From Oscillospiraceae bacterium (GTDB lineage: Bacteria; Bacillota; Clostridia; Oscillospirales; Oscillospiraceae): a stretch of 64,000 nt of DNA. The notes beneath the pieces were generated by a model. It did not search any database. It worked only from the letters and a program-made list of their open reading frames with translations, and was not told the DNA's origin. Where the stretch lies: positions 1-64,000 of the forward strand of contig JAFXPO010000016.1 in NCBI GenBank assembly GCA_017527825.1, given 5' to 3'. Of the stretch, positions 32,385 through 41,677 are shown piece after piece. Position 1 is the stretch's first letter; every line of letters starts with the position of its first letter. A program made the translations under genes and the position numbers.

Positions 32385-32762
32385 TTACTTCTCGCGAGCG
32401 TCCTCGATCTTCGCGTCGGGGGCATTCTTGCGGATGGACTCAATGCCGTTCAGGCAGCTGTCCTTCTTCTTGTAGCCCTCGCCCGTGCCGATGATCTCGC
32501 CGTTTCTCGCCTTGAGGCGGAAGCGGTACTCGCCCGCCTTGTCCATGTAAACCTCGAACTTCGGATTCTTCTGCTGCTCAAAGTCCGCGACCGTCTGATC
32601 CTCCAGCGCCGCGATCGGGGCGTTCTTCTGAACGCTGGCAATGCCGCCCTTGCAGCTGGTCAGGGAATTGTAAACCTCGCTGGAGAGGATAACCTCGCCG
32701 TTGCCGGCTTTCAGGTCAAACTTGACACCGCTCTTGGCGTCCTTCATCACAAATTTACCCAT
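32385..32762 (-). CDS. YegP-like DUF1508 protein
   Basis: 125 residues with two tandem DUF1508 repeats (KFDLKAGNGEVILSSEVYNS...KGGIASVQKNAP, and FRLKARNGEIIGTGEGYKKK...NGIESIRKNAP). The YegP fold is small and its role unknown. Start ATG 32762 has GGGAGG 9 bases upstream; the longer frame to 32795 lacks one. Confidence 0.88.
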   Translation of the reverse strand: MGKFVMKDAKSGVKFDLKAGNGEVILSSEVYNSLTSCKGGIASVQKNAPIAALEDQTVADFEQQKNPKFEVYMDKAGEYRFRLKARNGEIIGTGEGYKKKDSCLNGIESIRKNAPDAKIEDAREK

Positions 32763-32869
32763 GCTCGATGCCTCCCAAATCAAATTTGCGGACAATCGTC
32801 CTCTTGTTTGTCATAATACGACAAAAAGCTTCGTTCGTCAATGATTATTCTTGGGCATCGTGTCCGATT

Positions 32870-35800
32870 TCAACCGGTGCGCGCGTCGGACGCCGCGCTC
32901 TGCTCCAGATTCTTCTTTGCCGCGGAGAGCATCAGCTTGATGCGGTTGAGCTGGTTGACCTCGCTCGCGCCGGGGTCATAGTCCACGGCGGCGATGTTCG
33001 CCTGGGGATACGTCTTGCGCAGCGCCTTGATGACGCCCTTGCCGACAACGTGGTTGGGCAGGCACGCAAAGGGCTGGATACAGACGATGTTCGGCGTGCC
33101 GGTCGTCAGCAGCTCCGCCATCTCGCCGGTGAGGAACCAGCCCTCGCCGTACTGGTTGCCCAGCGACAGGAAGGGCTTCGCCAGCTCCGCGACCTGATCG
33201 ATGGGCATGGGCGCGTCGAAGCGGCGGCTGCGCCGGAGCGCGTCCAGCGCGGGACGGCGCAGGGCACGGATGGCGTCCACGCCGATTTTGGCGGTGGCGG
33301 AGTACGTCCAGTTCTTGCCGAGGTATTCGTGGCGGTAATCGTTGTTGTAGACGCTGTAGTTGAGAAAGTCCATCAGGTCGGGCACCACCGCCTCCGCGCC
33401 CTCGGCTTCCAGCAGGTCAACGAGGTGGTTGTTCGCCAGCGGCATGTATTTGACCAGAATCTCCCCCACCACGCCGACGCGAGGCTTGCGCAGCGTCTCA
33501 TCGATGGGAAGCTCGTCAAAAGAGCGCACAATCTCGTGGCACAGCGCATGATAGGAGCGCTTGCCGTGGAGCAGCGAATCAACGCAGATATCCCGCCACT
33601 TTTCATGCAGCGCGTTGGCGCTGCCCGCGATCAATTCGTAGGGGCGCACGCGGTAAAGGCAGCGCATGAACAGGTCGCCATAGACGATGGCGTGCGCCGC
33701 GTCCCGCAGCATGGCGGGAGTGATGGTGAAGCCGGGATTCTTCTCCATGCCGTTGGCGTTGAGAGAAATCACCGGAATGTGGGACATGCCCGCCTTATCC
33801 AGCGCGCGGCGGATGAAGCCGACGTAGTTGCTCGCGCGGCAGCAGCCGCCGGTCTGGGTCATCATCACCGCGAGACGGTCGGTGTCGTAGCGGTCGGAGA
33901 GCACCGCGTCCATGATCTGTCCCACCACGGTGATGGAGGGGAAGCAGGCGTCGTTGTTGACGAAGCGCAGCCCCGTGTCAATGGCGGCGCGGTTGTCGTT
34001 GTGCAGCACCTCAAGGTTGTAGCCGTGCTTGTGGAACACCGGCGCCAGCAGGTCGAAGTGGATGGGGCTCATCTGCGGCGCGAGGATCGTCCAGCGATCC
34101 TGATGCATTTCCCTGGTGAACACCGTGCGGTGGTACGCCGCGTCTCCCGCGTGGGCGCGGATGCCCTTCTCCCGCCGCAGGTTCATGGCGGCGATGAGGC
34201 TGCGGATGCGGATGCGTGCCGCGCCGAGGTTGTTGACCTCGTCGATCTTCAGTACGGTGTAGAGCTTGTTGCTCTTTTCCAGAATCTCCGCCACCTGATC
34301 GGTGGTGACCGCGTCGAGCCCGCAGCCGAAGGAGTTGAGCTGGATCAGCTCCAGATCGTCCCGCTGGGCGACGAACTCCGCCGCGGTATAAAGCCGGGAG
34401 TGATAGACCCACTGGTCGTTGACGCGCACGGGGCGCTCCCGCGTAAAGCCGACGGGCAGGCTGTCCTCGCTCAGGACGCTCAGCCCGAAGGACGCGATCA
34501 TCTCCGGGATGCCGTGGTTGATCTCCGGGTCGATGTGGTACGGGCGGCCCGCCAGCACCACACCGCGTCCGCCGCTCTGCTCCATCTCCCGCAGCACCCG
34601 CGCGCCCTCGGCGCGCACGTCCGCCTTGGCGCGGTGCTGCTCCGCCCACGCGGCCTTCACCGCGGCGCGGACTTCCCTGGCGGGAATGCGCCATTCCTCC
34701 GCGCAGACCTTGACCAGCCGGTCGGCGGCGGTCTTCTCATCGGTAAACGCGATGAACGGGCGGATGTAGCGCACGTCGCCGTCGGCGACGGACTCCACGT
34801 TGTTCTTGAGGTTTTCCGGGTACGAGACCACGATGGGACAGTTGTAATGGTTCTGCGCGTCCCTGACCTCCTGATGCTCGAAGAACACGCAGGGGTGGAA
34901 GATCGTCTTCACGCCGTGGTCAATGAGCCATTGGACGTGTCCATGCGCCAGCTTCGCGGGATAGCACTCGGACTCCGAGGGGATGGATTCCATGCCCAGC
35001 TCGTAGACCCCGCGGGTCGAGAACGGGGACAGCTCCACGCGGAAGCCCAGCGTTTTGAAAAACGTCGCCCAGAACGGATAGTTTTCGTAGAGGTTCAGCA
35101 CCCGCGGAATGCCGATGACGCCGCGCGGCGCGTCCTCCGGCATGGGATAGTCGAACAGGCGCTCTCGCTTGTAGGCGATCAGATTCGGCGCCTTCTGCGT
35201 TTCCCCGCCGCCGAGACCCCGCTCACAGCGGTTGCCGGTGATGTGCCGGCGGCCGCCGGGGAAGGTGTTGACCGTCAGCAGGCAGTTGTTCTGGCAGCGT
35301 CCGCAGCGGGCGGTCCTGGTCGTGTATTCGAGATTCAATATCTCGTCCAGCGGCAGCATCGTGGTCCGTTCGCCGCGATAACGCTGCCGCGCGATCAACG
35401 CCGCGCCGAAAGCGCCCATGATGCCCGCGATGTCGGGGCAGGTGGCCTCCACGCGCGCGATGGACTCAAACGCCCGCAGCACCGCCTGATTGTAGAACGT
35501 GCCGCCCTGCACGACGATGTGCCGACCGAGCTGGGACGGGTCGGTGAGCTTGATGACCTTGTAAAGCGCGTTTTTGATGACGGAGTACGCAAGCCCCGCC
35601 GAGATGTCAGCGACCTGCGCCCCCTCCTTCTGCGCCTGTTTGACGTTGGAGTTCATGAACACCGTGCAGCGCGTGCCGAGGTCGACGGGGTTTCGCGCGT
35701 ACAGCGCCTCCTTTGCGAAGTCCCGCGCCGTGTAGCCGAGGGACGAGGCAAAGTTCTCGATGAACGAACCGCAGCCGGAGGAGCAGGCTTCGTTGAGCAG

Positions 35801-37111
35801 CACCGTATCGACGGAGCCGCCGCGCAGCTTGATGCACTTCATGTCCTGCCCGCCGATGTCCAGCACACAGTCCACGGCGGGGTCAAAGAACTCCGCGGCG
35901 GTGGTGTGGGCAATGGTCTCCACCTCGCCCTCGTCGAGGGCAAAGGCGGATTTCAAAAGCGCCTCGCCGTAACCCGTGGAGCAGGAGCGGGCGATACGGG
36001 CGCTCTCCGGCAGCGCGGCTTTGAGCCGCGCGATGGCATTTTTGGCGGTCTGGATGGGGTTGCCCTGATTGCCCGCGTAGAACGAGAACAGCAGCTCACC
36101 CCGCGAACCGATCAGCGCCAGCTTTGTGGTGGTGGAGCCGGCGTCGATGCCGAGGAAGCAGTCGCCGGAGTAGTTCGCCAGCTCGCCCCTTTGCACCACG
36201 GCGCGGTCGTGCCGCGCGCGGAACGCGGCGTACGCCGCCTCGTCCTCAAACAGCGGCGGCAGGCGCTTCAATTCAAACGCCATGGATACCCCGCCGTCCA
36301 GCTTCTCAATGAGCGTGTCGATGTCCGCCGCCTCCGCGTCCGCGGACTCCAGCGCCGCGCCGAGGGCGGCGAAGAGATGGGATCCCGCCGGGTCGACCAC
36401 GTTCTCCGGCGTCAGCTTCAAGGTGCGGATGAACGCGTTTTTCAGCTCCGGCAGGAAGTGCAGCGGCCCGCCGAGGAACGCCACGCAGCCCCGGATGGGC
36501 TTGCCGCAGGCAAGCCCGGAGATGGTCTGGTTGACCACCGCCTGAAAGATCGACGCCGCGAGGTCCGCCTTCGTCGCGCCCTCGTTGATGAGCGGCTGGA
36601 TATCGGTTTTCGCGAACACGCCGCAGCGGGCGGCGATGGGATAGAGCTGCTGATAGTGCGCCGCCTCGGCGTTGAGCCCCGTGGCGTCGGTCTGGAGCAG
36701 CGCCGCCATCTGGTCAATGAACGAACCGGTGCCGCCGGCGCACACGCCGTTCATGCGCTCCTCCAGCCCGCCGGTGAAATAGATGATCTTCGCGTCCTCG
36801 CCGCCAAGCTCGATGGCAACGTCCGTCTGCGGCGCGACGCTCTGAAGCGCCGTCGCCACGGCGACGACCTCCTGCACAAAGCCGATGCCCAAAGCCTTCG
36901 CAAGGTTGATGGAGCCGGAGCCGGTGATCTTCGCCTTCAGCGCGCACGCGCCGGTGACCGCCTTCGCCTCGCGCAGCAGCGCGGCAAGCGTCTCCTGTGT
37001 ATGCGCGCGGTGGCGGCGATATTCCTGATATAGCGGCGTTCCATCCTCATCCAAAACGACCAGCTTCACGGTGGTGGAGCCGATGTCAATGCCTGAGCGA
37101 TACTCTTTCAT
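32870..37111 (-). CDS. 2-hydroxyacyl-CoA dehydratase with fused activase domains
   Basis: About 1413 residues. Two BcrAD/BadFG-type ATPase domains in tandem: SGIDIGSTTVKLVVLDEDG at the N-terminus and LGIDAGSTTTKLALIGSRG near residue 315, each with later GGxD/GSFIxxM elements. Then a Cys-rich linker (CGRCQNNCLLTV) and DUF2229/HgdB-like dehydratase regions (FHPCVFFEHQEV; TQTGGCCRASNY). The protein joins the electron-injecting activase to its acceptor; the substrate of this orphan family is unknown. ATG 37111 is preferred; AGAGG lies about 10 bases upstream. Usual length for the fused family. Confidence 0.88.
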   Translation of the reverse strand: MKEYRSGIDIGSTTVKLVVLDEDGTPLYQEYRRHRAHTQETLAALLREAKAVTGACALKAKITGSGSINLAKALGIGFVQEVVAVATALQSVAPQTDVAIELGGEDAKIIYFTGGLEERMNGVCAGGTGSFIDQMAALLQTDATGLNAEAAHYQQLYPIAARCGVFAKTDIQPLINEGATKADLAASIFQAVVNQTISGLACGKPIRGCVAFLGGPLHFLPELKNAFIRTLKLTPENVVDPAGSHLFAALGAALESADAEAADIDTLIEKLDGGVSMAFELKRLPPLFEDEAAYAAFRARHDRAVVQRGELANYSGDCFLGIDAGSTTTKLALIGSRGELLFSFYAGNQGNPIQTAKNAIARLKAALPESARIARSCSTGYGEALLKSAFALDEGEVETIAHTTAAEFFDPAVDCVLDIGGQDMKCIKLRGGSVDTVLLNEACSSGCGSFIENFASSLGYTARDFAKEALYARNPVDLGTRCTVFMNSNVKQAQKEGAQVADISAGLAYSVIKNALYKVIKLTDPSQLGRHIVVQGGTFYNQAVLRAFESIARVEATCPDIAGIMGAFGAALIARQRYRGERTTMLPLDEILNLEYTTRTARCGRCQNNCLLTVNTFPGGRRHITGNRCERGLGGGETQKAPNLIAYKRERLFDYPMPEDAPRGVIGIPRVLNLYENYPFWATFFKTLGFRVELSPFSTRGVYELGMESIPSESECYPAKLAHGHVQWLIDHGVKTIFHPCVFFEHQEVRDAQNHYNCPIVVSYPENLKNNVESVADGDVRYIRPFIAFTDEKTAADRLVKVCAEEWRIPAREVRAAVKAAWAEQHRAKADVRAEGARVLREMEQSGGRGVVLAGRPYHIDPEINHGIPEMIASFGLSVLSEDSLPVGFTRERPVRVNDQWVYHSRLYTAAEFVAQRDDLELIQLNSFGCGLDAVTTDQVAEILEKSNKLYTVLKIDEVNNLGAARIRIRSLIAAMNLRREKGIRAHAGDAAYHRTVFTREMHQDRWTILAPQMSPIHFDLLAPVFHKHGYNLEVLHNDNRAAIDTGLRFVNNDACFPSITVVGQIMDAVLSDRYDTDRLAVMMTQTGGCCRASNYVGFIRRALDKAGMSHIPVISLNANGMEKNPGFTITPAMLRDAAHAIVYGDLFMRCLYRVRPYELIAGSANALHEKWRDICVDSLLHGKRSYHALCHEIVRSFDELPIDETLRKPRVGVVGEILVKYMPLANNHLVDLLEAEGAEAVVPDLMDFLNYSVYNNDYRHEYLGKNWTYSATAKIGVDAIRALRRPALDALRRSRRFDAPMPIDQVAELAKPFLSLGNQYGEGWFLTGEMAELLTTGTPNIVCIQPFACLPNHVVGKGVIKALRKTYPQANIAAVDYDPGASEVNQLNRIKLMLSAAKKNLEQSAASDARTG

Positions 37112-37261
37112 ATCCCACTGCCTCTGGTTCTCTGTTTTTGTCCTATTATATATAACAAATCGCGGAAAAAGTAAACGTTTATTTTCCATAAAGATTCACC
37201 GGCGCATACTCCGGTTTTTCCCCTCATATCATGTACCACCTTGATTTTCGGGAGTGCTGCT

Positions 37262-37510
37262 ATGAAGGGAAACATTGAGGAGCGCGCCTGCGCGCTCGCT
37301 GCCTACATCATAGAGAACCGCGCCACCGTGCGCGCCGCCGCCAGGAAGTTCGACGTCTCAAAGTCCACCGTCCACAAAGATCTGCGCGATCGCCTGCCCT
37401 CCCTCAACCCCGCGCTGTACGCGCAGGTGCGCGAGGTGCTGGACGAGAACAAGGCGGAGCGGCATATTCGCGGCGGCATCGCCACCAGAAAAAAATACAA
37501 GGGCGTATAG
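37262..37510 (+). CDS. spoIIID: Sporulation regulator SpoIIID
   Basis: 82 residues, close in length to SpoIIID of Bacillus. The HTH VRAAARKFDVSKSTVHKDL and the C-terminal IRGGIATRKKYKG match the family very well. SpoIIID acts in the mother cell during sporulation, activating and repressing genes of the sigma-E regulon. GGGAG precedes ATG 37262 by 9 bases; the longer frame from 37241 is not needed. Shows that the organism is, or descends from, a spore-former. Confidence 0.95.
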   Translation: MKGNIEERACALAAYIIENRATVRAAARKFDVSKSTVHKDLRDRLPSLNPALYAQVREVLDENKAERHIRGGIATRKKYKGV

Positions 37511-37514
37511 GCTT

Positions 37515-38507
37515 GTGGATTCGATGCAAAGGTCGTATAATAATTCTCTCAGAGCGGCGCGGCAGCTCCACGCCGTCCTGCTCGCCGCGCTGGCGGTGAG
37601 CCTGATCGTGCTGGGCGTGCAGATCCTTCACCGCCGCTCCGCCCCGCAGGCTGCTGCCGCGCCGGTCGCCGTGCCGGTGGAGCTTGCCGTGGACGGCGAG
37701 GCGGAGATCGTGCCGGTGCGCACGCGCCGCCCCTACTGCTACACGGTACTCGTCTCCGGCGTCGACGACGCCGGCGGCGGCTGCGACACCAACCTGCTCA
37801 TCCGGCTGGACGTGCCGGGCGGAACGGTCGACGCGGTGAGCCTGCCGCGGGACACGCTGCTTCACACGCAGCGGCACAGCAACAAGCTCAACTTTGCCTA
37901 CGCCTCCGGCGGCACGGAGCGCCTGCGCGCCGACGTGGAAAACCTGCTGGGCGTGCCGGTGGACAGTACCGTCACGGTGAACCTCAGGGGTTTCGTCACC
38001 CTGATCGACCGCATCGGCGGCGTGGACTTTGACGTGCCCGTGGACATGGACTACGACGATCCGGCGCAGAATCTGCACATCCACTACGAAAAGGGTATGC
38101 AGCATTTAAGCGGACAGCAGGCGATGGAGGTCGTGCGCTGGCGCAAGAACAACGCCGGCGGCGGCTATGCCGACGCCGACATCGGCCGCATCGCGACGCA
38201 GCAGGCGTTTCTCAAAGCCGCCGCGCGACAGGCGCTGCGGAACGTTCCCGCGCTGGCGCAGACGCTCTCCTCCTGCGTCAAAACCGATCTCACCGCCGCG
38301 AACCTCGCGTGGATGGCGGGCGAGGCGGCGAAGATCGGCACGGAGGGTCTGCGCTTCCACACCCTGCCCGGAGACGGCGCGGGCTGGTATCGCGGCGAAT
38401 CCGTCTTTGTGCTCGACCCCGACGCGGCGCTGACGCTGGTCAATGAGGCGCTGAACCCCTACGATCAGCCCATCGCCGCCGAAGAACTGGACATTCTTGT
38501 CCCCTAA
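37515..38507 (+). CDS. LytR-CpsA-Psr (LCP) family protein
   Basis: 330 residues: short cytoplasmic N-terminus, one membrane segment (about 17-38), then an extracellular LCP domain with the signatures VSGVDD, VSLPRDTLLH and HYEKGMQHLSGQQAMEVVRWRKNN. LCP enzymes transfer glycopolymers from lipid carriers to peptidoglycan. Start at GTG 37515, 4 bases after the spoIIID stop, or ATG 37524. It is followed closely by an SLH-domain protein, so a cell-wall cluster is likely. Confidence 0.9.
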   Translation: MDSMQRSYNNSLRAARQLHAVLLAALAVSLIVLGVQILHRRSAPQAAAAPVAVPVELAVDGEAEIVPVRTRRPYCYTVLVSGVDDAGGGCDTNLLIRLDVPGGTVDAVSLPRDTLLHTQRHSNKLNFAYASGGTERLRADVENLLGVPVDSTVTVNLRGFVTLIDRIGGVDFDVPVDMDYDDPAQNLHIHYEKGMQHLSGQQAMEVVRWRKNNAGGGYADADIGRIATQQAFLKAAARQALRNVPALAQTLSSCVKTDLTAANLAWMAGEAAKIGTEGLRFHTLPGDGAGWYRGESVFVLDPDAALTLVNEALNPYDQPIAAEELDILVP

Positions 38508-38531
38508 CCCTTCACAAAGGAGATGATGTTC

Positions 38532-40028
38532 ATGCGTTTCTGGTTCCGCCGCGTGTCGGCGCTCGTTCTGGCAATGCTGCTCACCGTCGGCGTCCGCGCC
38601 GAGGTCTATCCCATCCCGGAGGCGGAGGAGTCCGCGCTGCTGCCGAAGGTCGCCGCCTACGCCGGACAGTTTGCCGACGTGGACCGCGCCGACTGGTTTT
38701 ACGCCAACGTCGCGGCGAGTTATGAATACGGTCTCATTCGCGGGCGCGACGCCAGCCGCTTCGCGCCGAACGAGAGCATCACCCCCGCGGAGCTGCTGAC
38801 CCTCTCGGCGCGTGTCCGCGCCGCGTACAAGGGCGACGCGATCCCCGAAGCGAACGGCGCGTGGTACGCGCCCTACGTCGCCTATCTCACCGCCGAGGGC
38901 GCCATGGACGCCTCGCTGACGGATTACAACGCCCCCGCGACCCGTGCGCAGTTAGCGGGCATCTTCGCCCTCTCGCTGCCCGACGACGCTTTCGACGCGC
39001 GAAACGCCGCGCTGGTCACGGATGCCTACGCCTCCGGCGAGTACATCACGGACGTGGACGAGTACACGCCCTGTCAGCCTCAGATTCTCTGGCTCTATCG
39101 GCAGGGCTTGCTGAACGGCACGGACGAAACCGGAAGCTTTCAGCCGGACAAGCCGGTCACCCGCGCCGAGACGGCGGTGCTGCTCACGCGCATGGTCGAC
39201 CCCGCGCTGCGTCTCACGCTGGATTGGGCGGTGACGCCCGCGCAGCCCACCGGCGGACGGACGCTCGCAAGCCTGATTACCGCCCCCGCCGCCGTGTCCA
39301 CCGCGCCCGACTACACCGACAGCGCCGCCATCGACGCGCTGGTGCGTCAGATGCTTGCCGCCGGGAGCAACACCATCACCCTGCGCTATCCCACGGCACT
39401 GACGCATTCGGACGCGCAGACGCTGGCGGACGTCTTCACCGCCTGCGTCAAGCAATACTGTGAGCAGATGTACAACGCTGCCTACTGCACCCGCTACCTC
39501 TTCAGCGGCAGGGCGACGCTGACCTTCTTCGCCACAAACTGTCTGGACGACAAGGGCGACATCCGTGCCGAGGAGATGCGGCGCCTTCGGGACGAGACGA
39601 TGGCGAGAGCCGTCGAAATCCACGACACGCTCTGGGAAACCGGCGTACTGAGCAGGGACATGAGCCAGTATGAGATCGCAAAGACGTATTATCTCTGGCT
39701 CTGCGACCATTGCGTGTATGACTGGGACAACGCGAATAACAACTACTCCGCCAGCCACATCGCCCACAGCGCGCTGCTGGACGGCAAAGCCGTGTGCGAC
39801 GGGTACACCGGCGCGTACAACCTGCTGCTCAAGCTGGAGGGGATCGATTGCCGCGCTCTGCCAAGCCTGTCGCAAAACCACATCTGGACCGTGGCGACGC
39901 TCGACGGCACGGAGTACCACATCGACGTCACCTGGGGCGACCAGAGCGGTCGGACAGACCTGCGCTACTTCGGCATGACCGCCGAGGAAGCCTACGCGGC
40001 GCACCCGTGGGAAAACAAAAAACTCTGA
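38532..40028 (+). CDS. SLH-domain protein with transglutaminase-like domain
   Basis: 498 residues. Signal peptide (MRFWFRRVSALVLAMLLTVG), then three SLH repeats (FADVDRADWFYANVAASYEYGLIRG; APYVAYLTAEGAMD; QPQILWLYRQGLLNGT) that bind secondary wall polymer. The C-terminal third is transglutaminase-like: Cys in KAVCDGYTGAYNLLL, His in NHIWTVATLDG, Asp in HIDVTWGD. Probably an exported cell-surface protease- or cross-link-type enzyme. ATG 38532 is chosen for 9-base spacing from AAAGGAG; upstream in-frame ATGs are too close. It follows the LCP gene by 24 bases. Confidence 0.88.
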   Translation: MRFWFRRVSALVLAMLLTVGVRAEVYPIPEAEESALLPKVAAYAGQFADVDRADWFYANVAASYEYGLIRGRDASRFAPNESITPAELLTLSARVRAAYKGDAIPEANGAWYAPYVAYLTAEGAMDASLTDYNAPATRAQLAGIFALSLPDDAFDARNAALVTDAYASGEYITDVDEYTPCQPQILWLYRQGLLNGTDETGSFQPDKPVTRAETAVLLTRMVDPALRLTLDWAVTPAQPTGGRTLASLITAPAAVSTAPDYTDSAAIDALVRQMLAAGSNTITLRYPTALTHSDAQTLADVFTACVKQYCEQMYNAAYCTRYLFSGRATLTFFATNCLDDKGDIRAEEMRRLRDETMARAVEIHDTLWETGVLSRDMSQYEIAKTYYLWLCDHCVYDWDNANNNYSASHIAHSALLDGKAVCDGYTGAYNLLLKLEGIDCRALPSLSQNHIWTVATLDGTEYHIDVTWGDQSGRTDLRYFGMTAEEAYAAHPWENKKL

Positions 40029-40050
40029 GAATCGCTTCTCAGAGTTTTTT
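40019..40050. terminator. Terminator after the SLH protein gene
   Basis: AAAACTCTGAGAA and TTCTCAGAGTTTT, 13-bp stem, loop TCGC, T-run on both strands. It ends two converging genes. Confidence 0.9.
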
Positions 40051-40659
40051 CAGATACAGCAGATTGCTCAGCAGCGCGCCGTGGCGGCGCATGTAGTCCC
40101 CGTAGGCGCGGCGCTTCAAATACAGCCGCCGTCCCCACGAGGATACCTCCATCCATTCGTCGTCCAGCGCGATGACCGTGAGGAAGTGCGCCTTCGTGCG
40201 CGCGGCTTCCTCGCAGCCCTCCGCCGTCTTGCGATACAGCGCCAGCCCCGCGCCGCCCCGGAGGTTGGGGAGGCTTGGCCCGACGGAGATGACCGCGGGC
40301 AAATCGTTTTGGAGCTGCGCCTCCAGCCGACGCCAGAACCCCGAAACGCTCCACCCCGCCCGCACGTCCACGCCAAGGCGCTTCGCGCAGAGGTTGAAGC
40401 CCACGGCGAGGCGCACGCCGTCGATGCCGCGGCGGGGGATCAGCGGGAAGTATTTCCGCAGCGCGGCGACGTGGGCGAAGTATTCCTCCCGCGTCAGCTC
40501 CTCCCGCCCCGTCAGGTACAGCAGCACGTCTGCGCAGGCGATCACGCCGCAGCCGCAGCGCCGGAACCCCTCCTCCGGGAACCAGTTCTGGCTGCCGCCG
40601 CAGGAAAGCGACGCCCCTGTCCGAACAGCCGGATAGGGGCGCTTGAGTTCACTTCGCAC
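40039..40659 (-). CDS. Putative C39-like cysteine peptidase domain protein
   Basis: 206 residues. CGCGVIACADVLLYLTG resembles the Cys box and AHFLTVIALDDEWMEVSSWGRRLYL the His/Asp box of papain-fold C39-type peptidases. No membrane segment seen. GTG 40659 overlaps the kinase gene end by 11 bases; upstream frames run deep into the kinase and are shadows. Function not established; the fold assignment rests on spacing of the Cys and His boxes. Confidence 0.6.
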   Translation of the reverse strand: MRSELKRPYPAVRTGASLSCGGSQNWFPEEGFRRCGCGVIACADVLLYLTGREELTREEYFAHVAALRKYFPLIPRRGIDGVRLAVGFNLCAKRLGVDVRAGWSVSGFWRRLEAQLQNDLPAVISVGPSLPNLRGGAGLALYRKTAEGCEEAARTKAHFLTVIALDDEWMEVSSWGRRLYLKRRAYGDYMRRHGALLSNLLYLKKL

Positions 40660-41557
40660 GGCGCAGCACCGCTTCCGCCGAGAGCGCGGGATTGATGGTC
40701 GCCTCGCACTCGATGGTGATGGCGGCAGCCGCCGCGCCCAGCGCCGCCGTGCGGGACAGGTTCTCGCGCCGCACATACGACCACGCCAGCGCCGCCATCA
40801 GCGCGTCTCCCGCGCCGGTGGTGCTGACCACCTCCGCCTCCGGCGCCGGCTCCCAGACCGTCTCGTCCTCCGCGGCGGCGAGGAACCCCTCCTTGCCCAG
40901 CGACACCACCACCTGCTTCACGCCCAGATCAATGAGCTTGCGCGCCGCGCGGCGGGCGCTGTTGCGATCCACCACCGGGACGCCGGAGAGCAGCTCCGCC
41001 TCGTGACCGTTGGGCTTGAGGGTGTGGAGCTTCGGCAGGATGGGCAGCAGCTTTTCCGCCTTGGCGGTGGAGACCGGATCGACGAACAGCGGCACGCTCA
41101 GGTGCTCGGCAAGATAAGCGAGCGACTCCGCGGGCAGGTTGGTGTCCGCCACCACCAGCGCCGCGGCGTTGAGCGCGTCGAGGTGCTCGGCGAAGTATGC
41201 CGGCGTCAGCTTCTCGCAGATCGCCATGTCCGACACCGCGAGCGTCATGTCGCCCCGCTCGTCGGTGATGAACACATAGGTCGAGGTACGCATGTCGTCC
41301 ACATGCAGGGCATGGCTCAGACCGATGCCCAGTTCCGCGCAGGACTCCACCATCGCGCGGGCGTAGCCGTCCCCGCCGAGGACGGTGAACAGCTCCACCT
41401 CCGCGCCCAGCAGGCGCAGGTCGTGGGCGATGTTGCGGCCCACGCCGCCGAGGCTGGTTTTGACGTGTCCGGGGTTGGAATCCTTGGTTTTCAGTTTCTG
41501 GGACGGGAACGCGCCGATGTCGACGTTCACGCCGCCCGCCACCGCAATATAGGACAT
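40649..41557 (-). CDS. psuK: PfkB-family carbohydrate kinase, probably pseudouridine kinase
   Basis: 302 residues. PfkB signatures: GGVNVDI near the start, SNPGHVKTSLGGVGRNIAHDLRLLG, and the catalytic VVSTTGAGDALMAALAW near the C-terminus. The SNPG-x-V/GGVGRNIA pattern is characteristic of the pseudouridine-kinase branch (PsuK), but no PsuG glycosidase is adjacent, so substrate is probable rather than sure. AAGGTGAG precedes the ATG. Confidence 0.85.
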   Translation of the reverse strand: MSYIAVAGGVNVDIGAFPSQKLKTKDSNPGHVKTSLGGVGRNIAHDLRLLGAEVELFTVLGGDGYARAMVESCAELGIGLSHALHVDDMRTSTYVFITDERGDMTLAVSDMAICEKLTPAYFAEHLDALNAAALVVADTNLPAESLAYLAEHLSVPLFVDPVSTAKAEKLLPILPKLHTLKPNGHEAELLSGVPVVDRNSARRAARKLIDLGVKQVVVSLGKEGFLAAAEDETVWEPAPEAEVVSTTGAGDALMAALAWSYVRRENLSRTAALGAAAAAITIECEATINPALSAEAVLRRAK

Positions 41558-41614
41558 AGGCTCACCTTCTTTTCCGATATTTTACAACAAAATCGTCCAC
41601 AGCGCAAGGGTGCA

Positions 41615-41643
41615 TTGACAAGCCCGCTCCATCGTGGTAAAGT
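41615..41643 (+). promoter_or_regulatory. Promoter of azlCD
   Basis: TTGACA (41615-41620), 17-base spacer, TAAAGT (41638-41643); 35 bases before the TTG start of azlC. Confidence 0.7.
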
Positions 41644-41677
41644 GAATCGAATTTCGACGCGGAAGGGCGGGATTTCG

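Noticed and set aside
32768..37033. 1421-codon open frame antisense to the dehydratase fusion
   Set aside because: Shadow frame caused by high GC at third positions; the minus-strand gene has clear domains throughout.
40660..40776. Upstream extension of the C39-like protein
   Set aside because: It runs in another frame through the 3' end of the kinase gene and has an Arg-rich, shadow-like composition.
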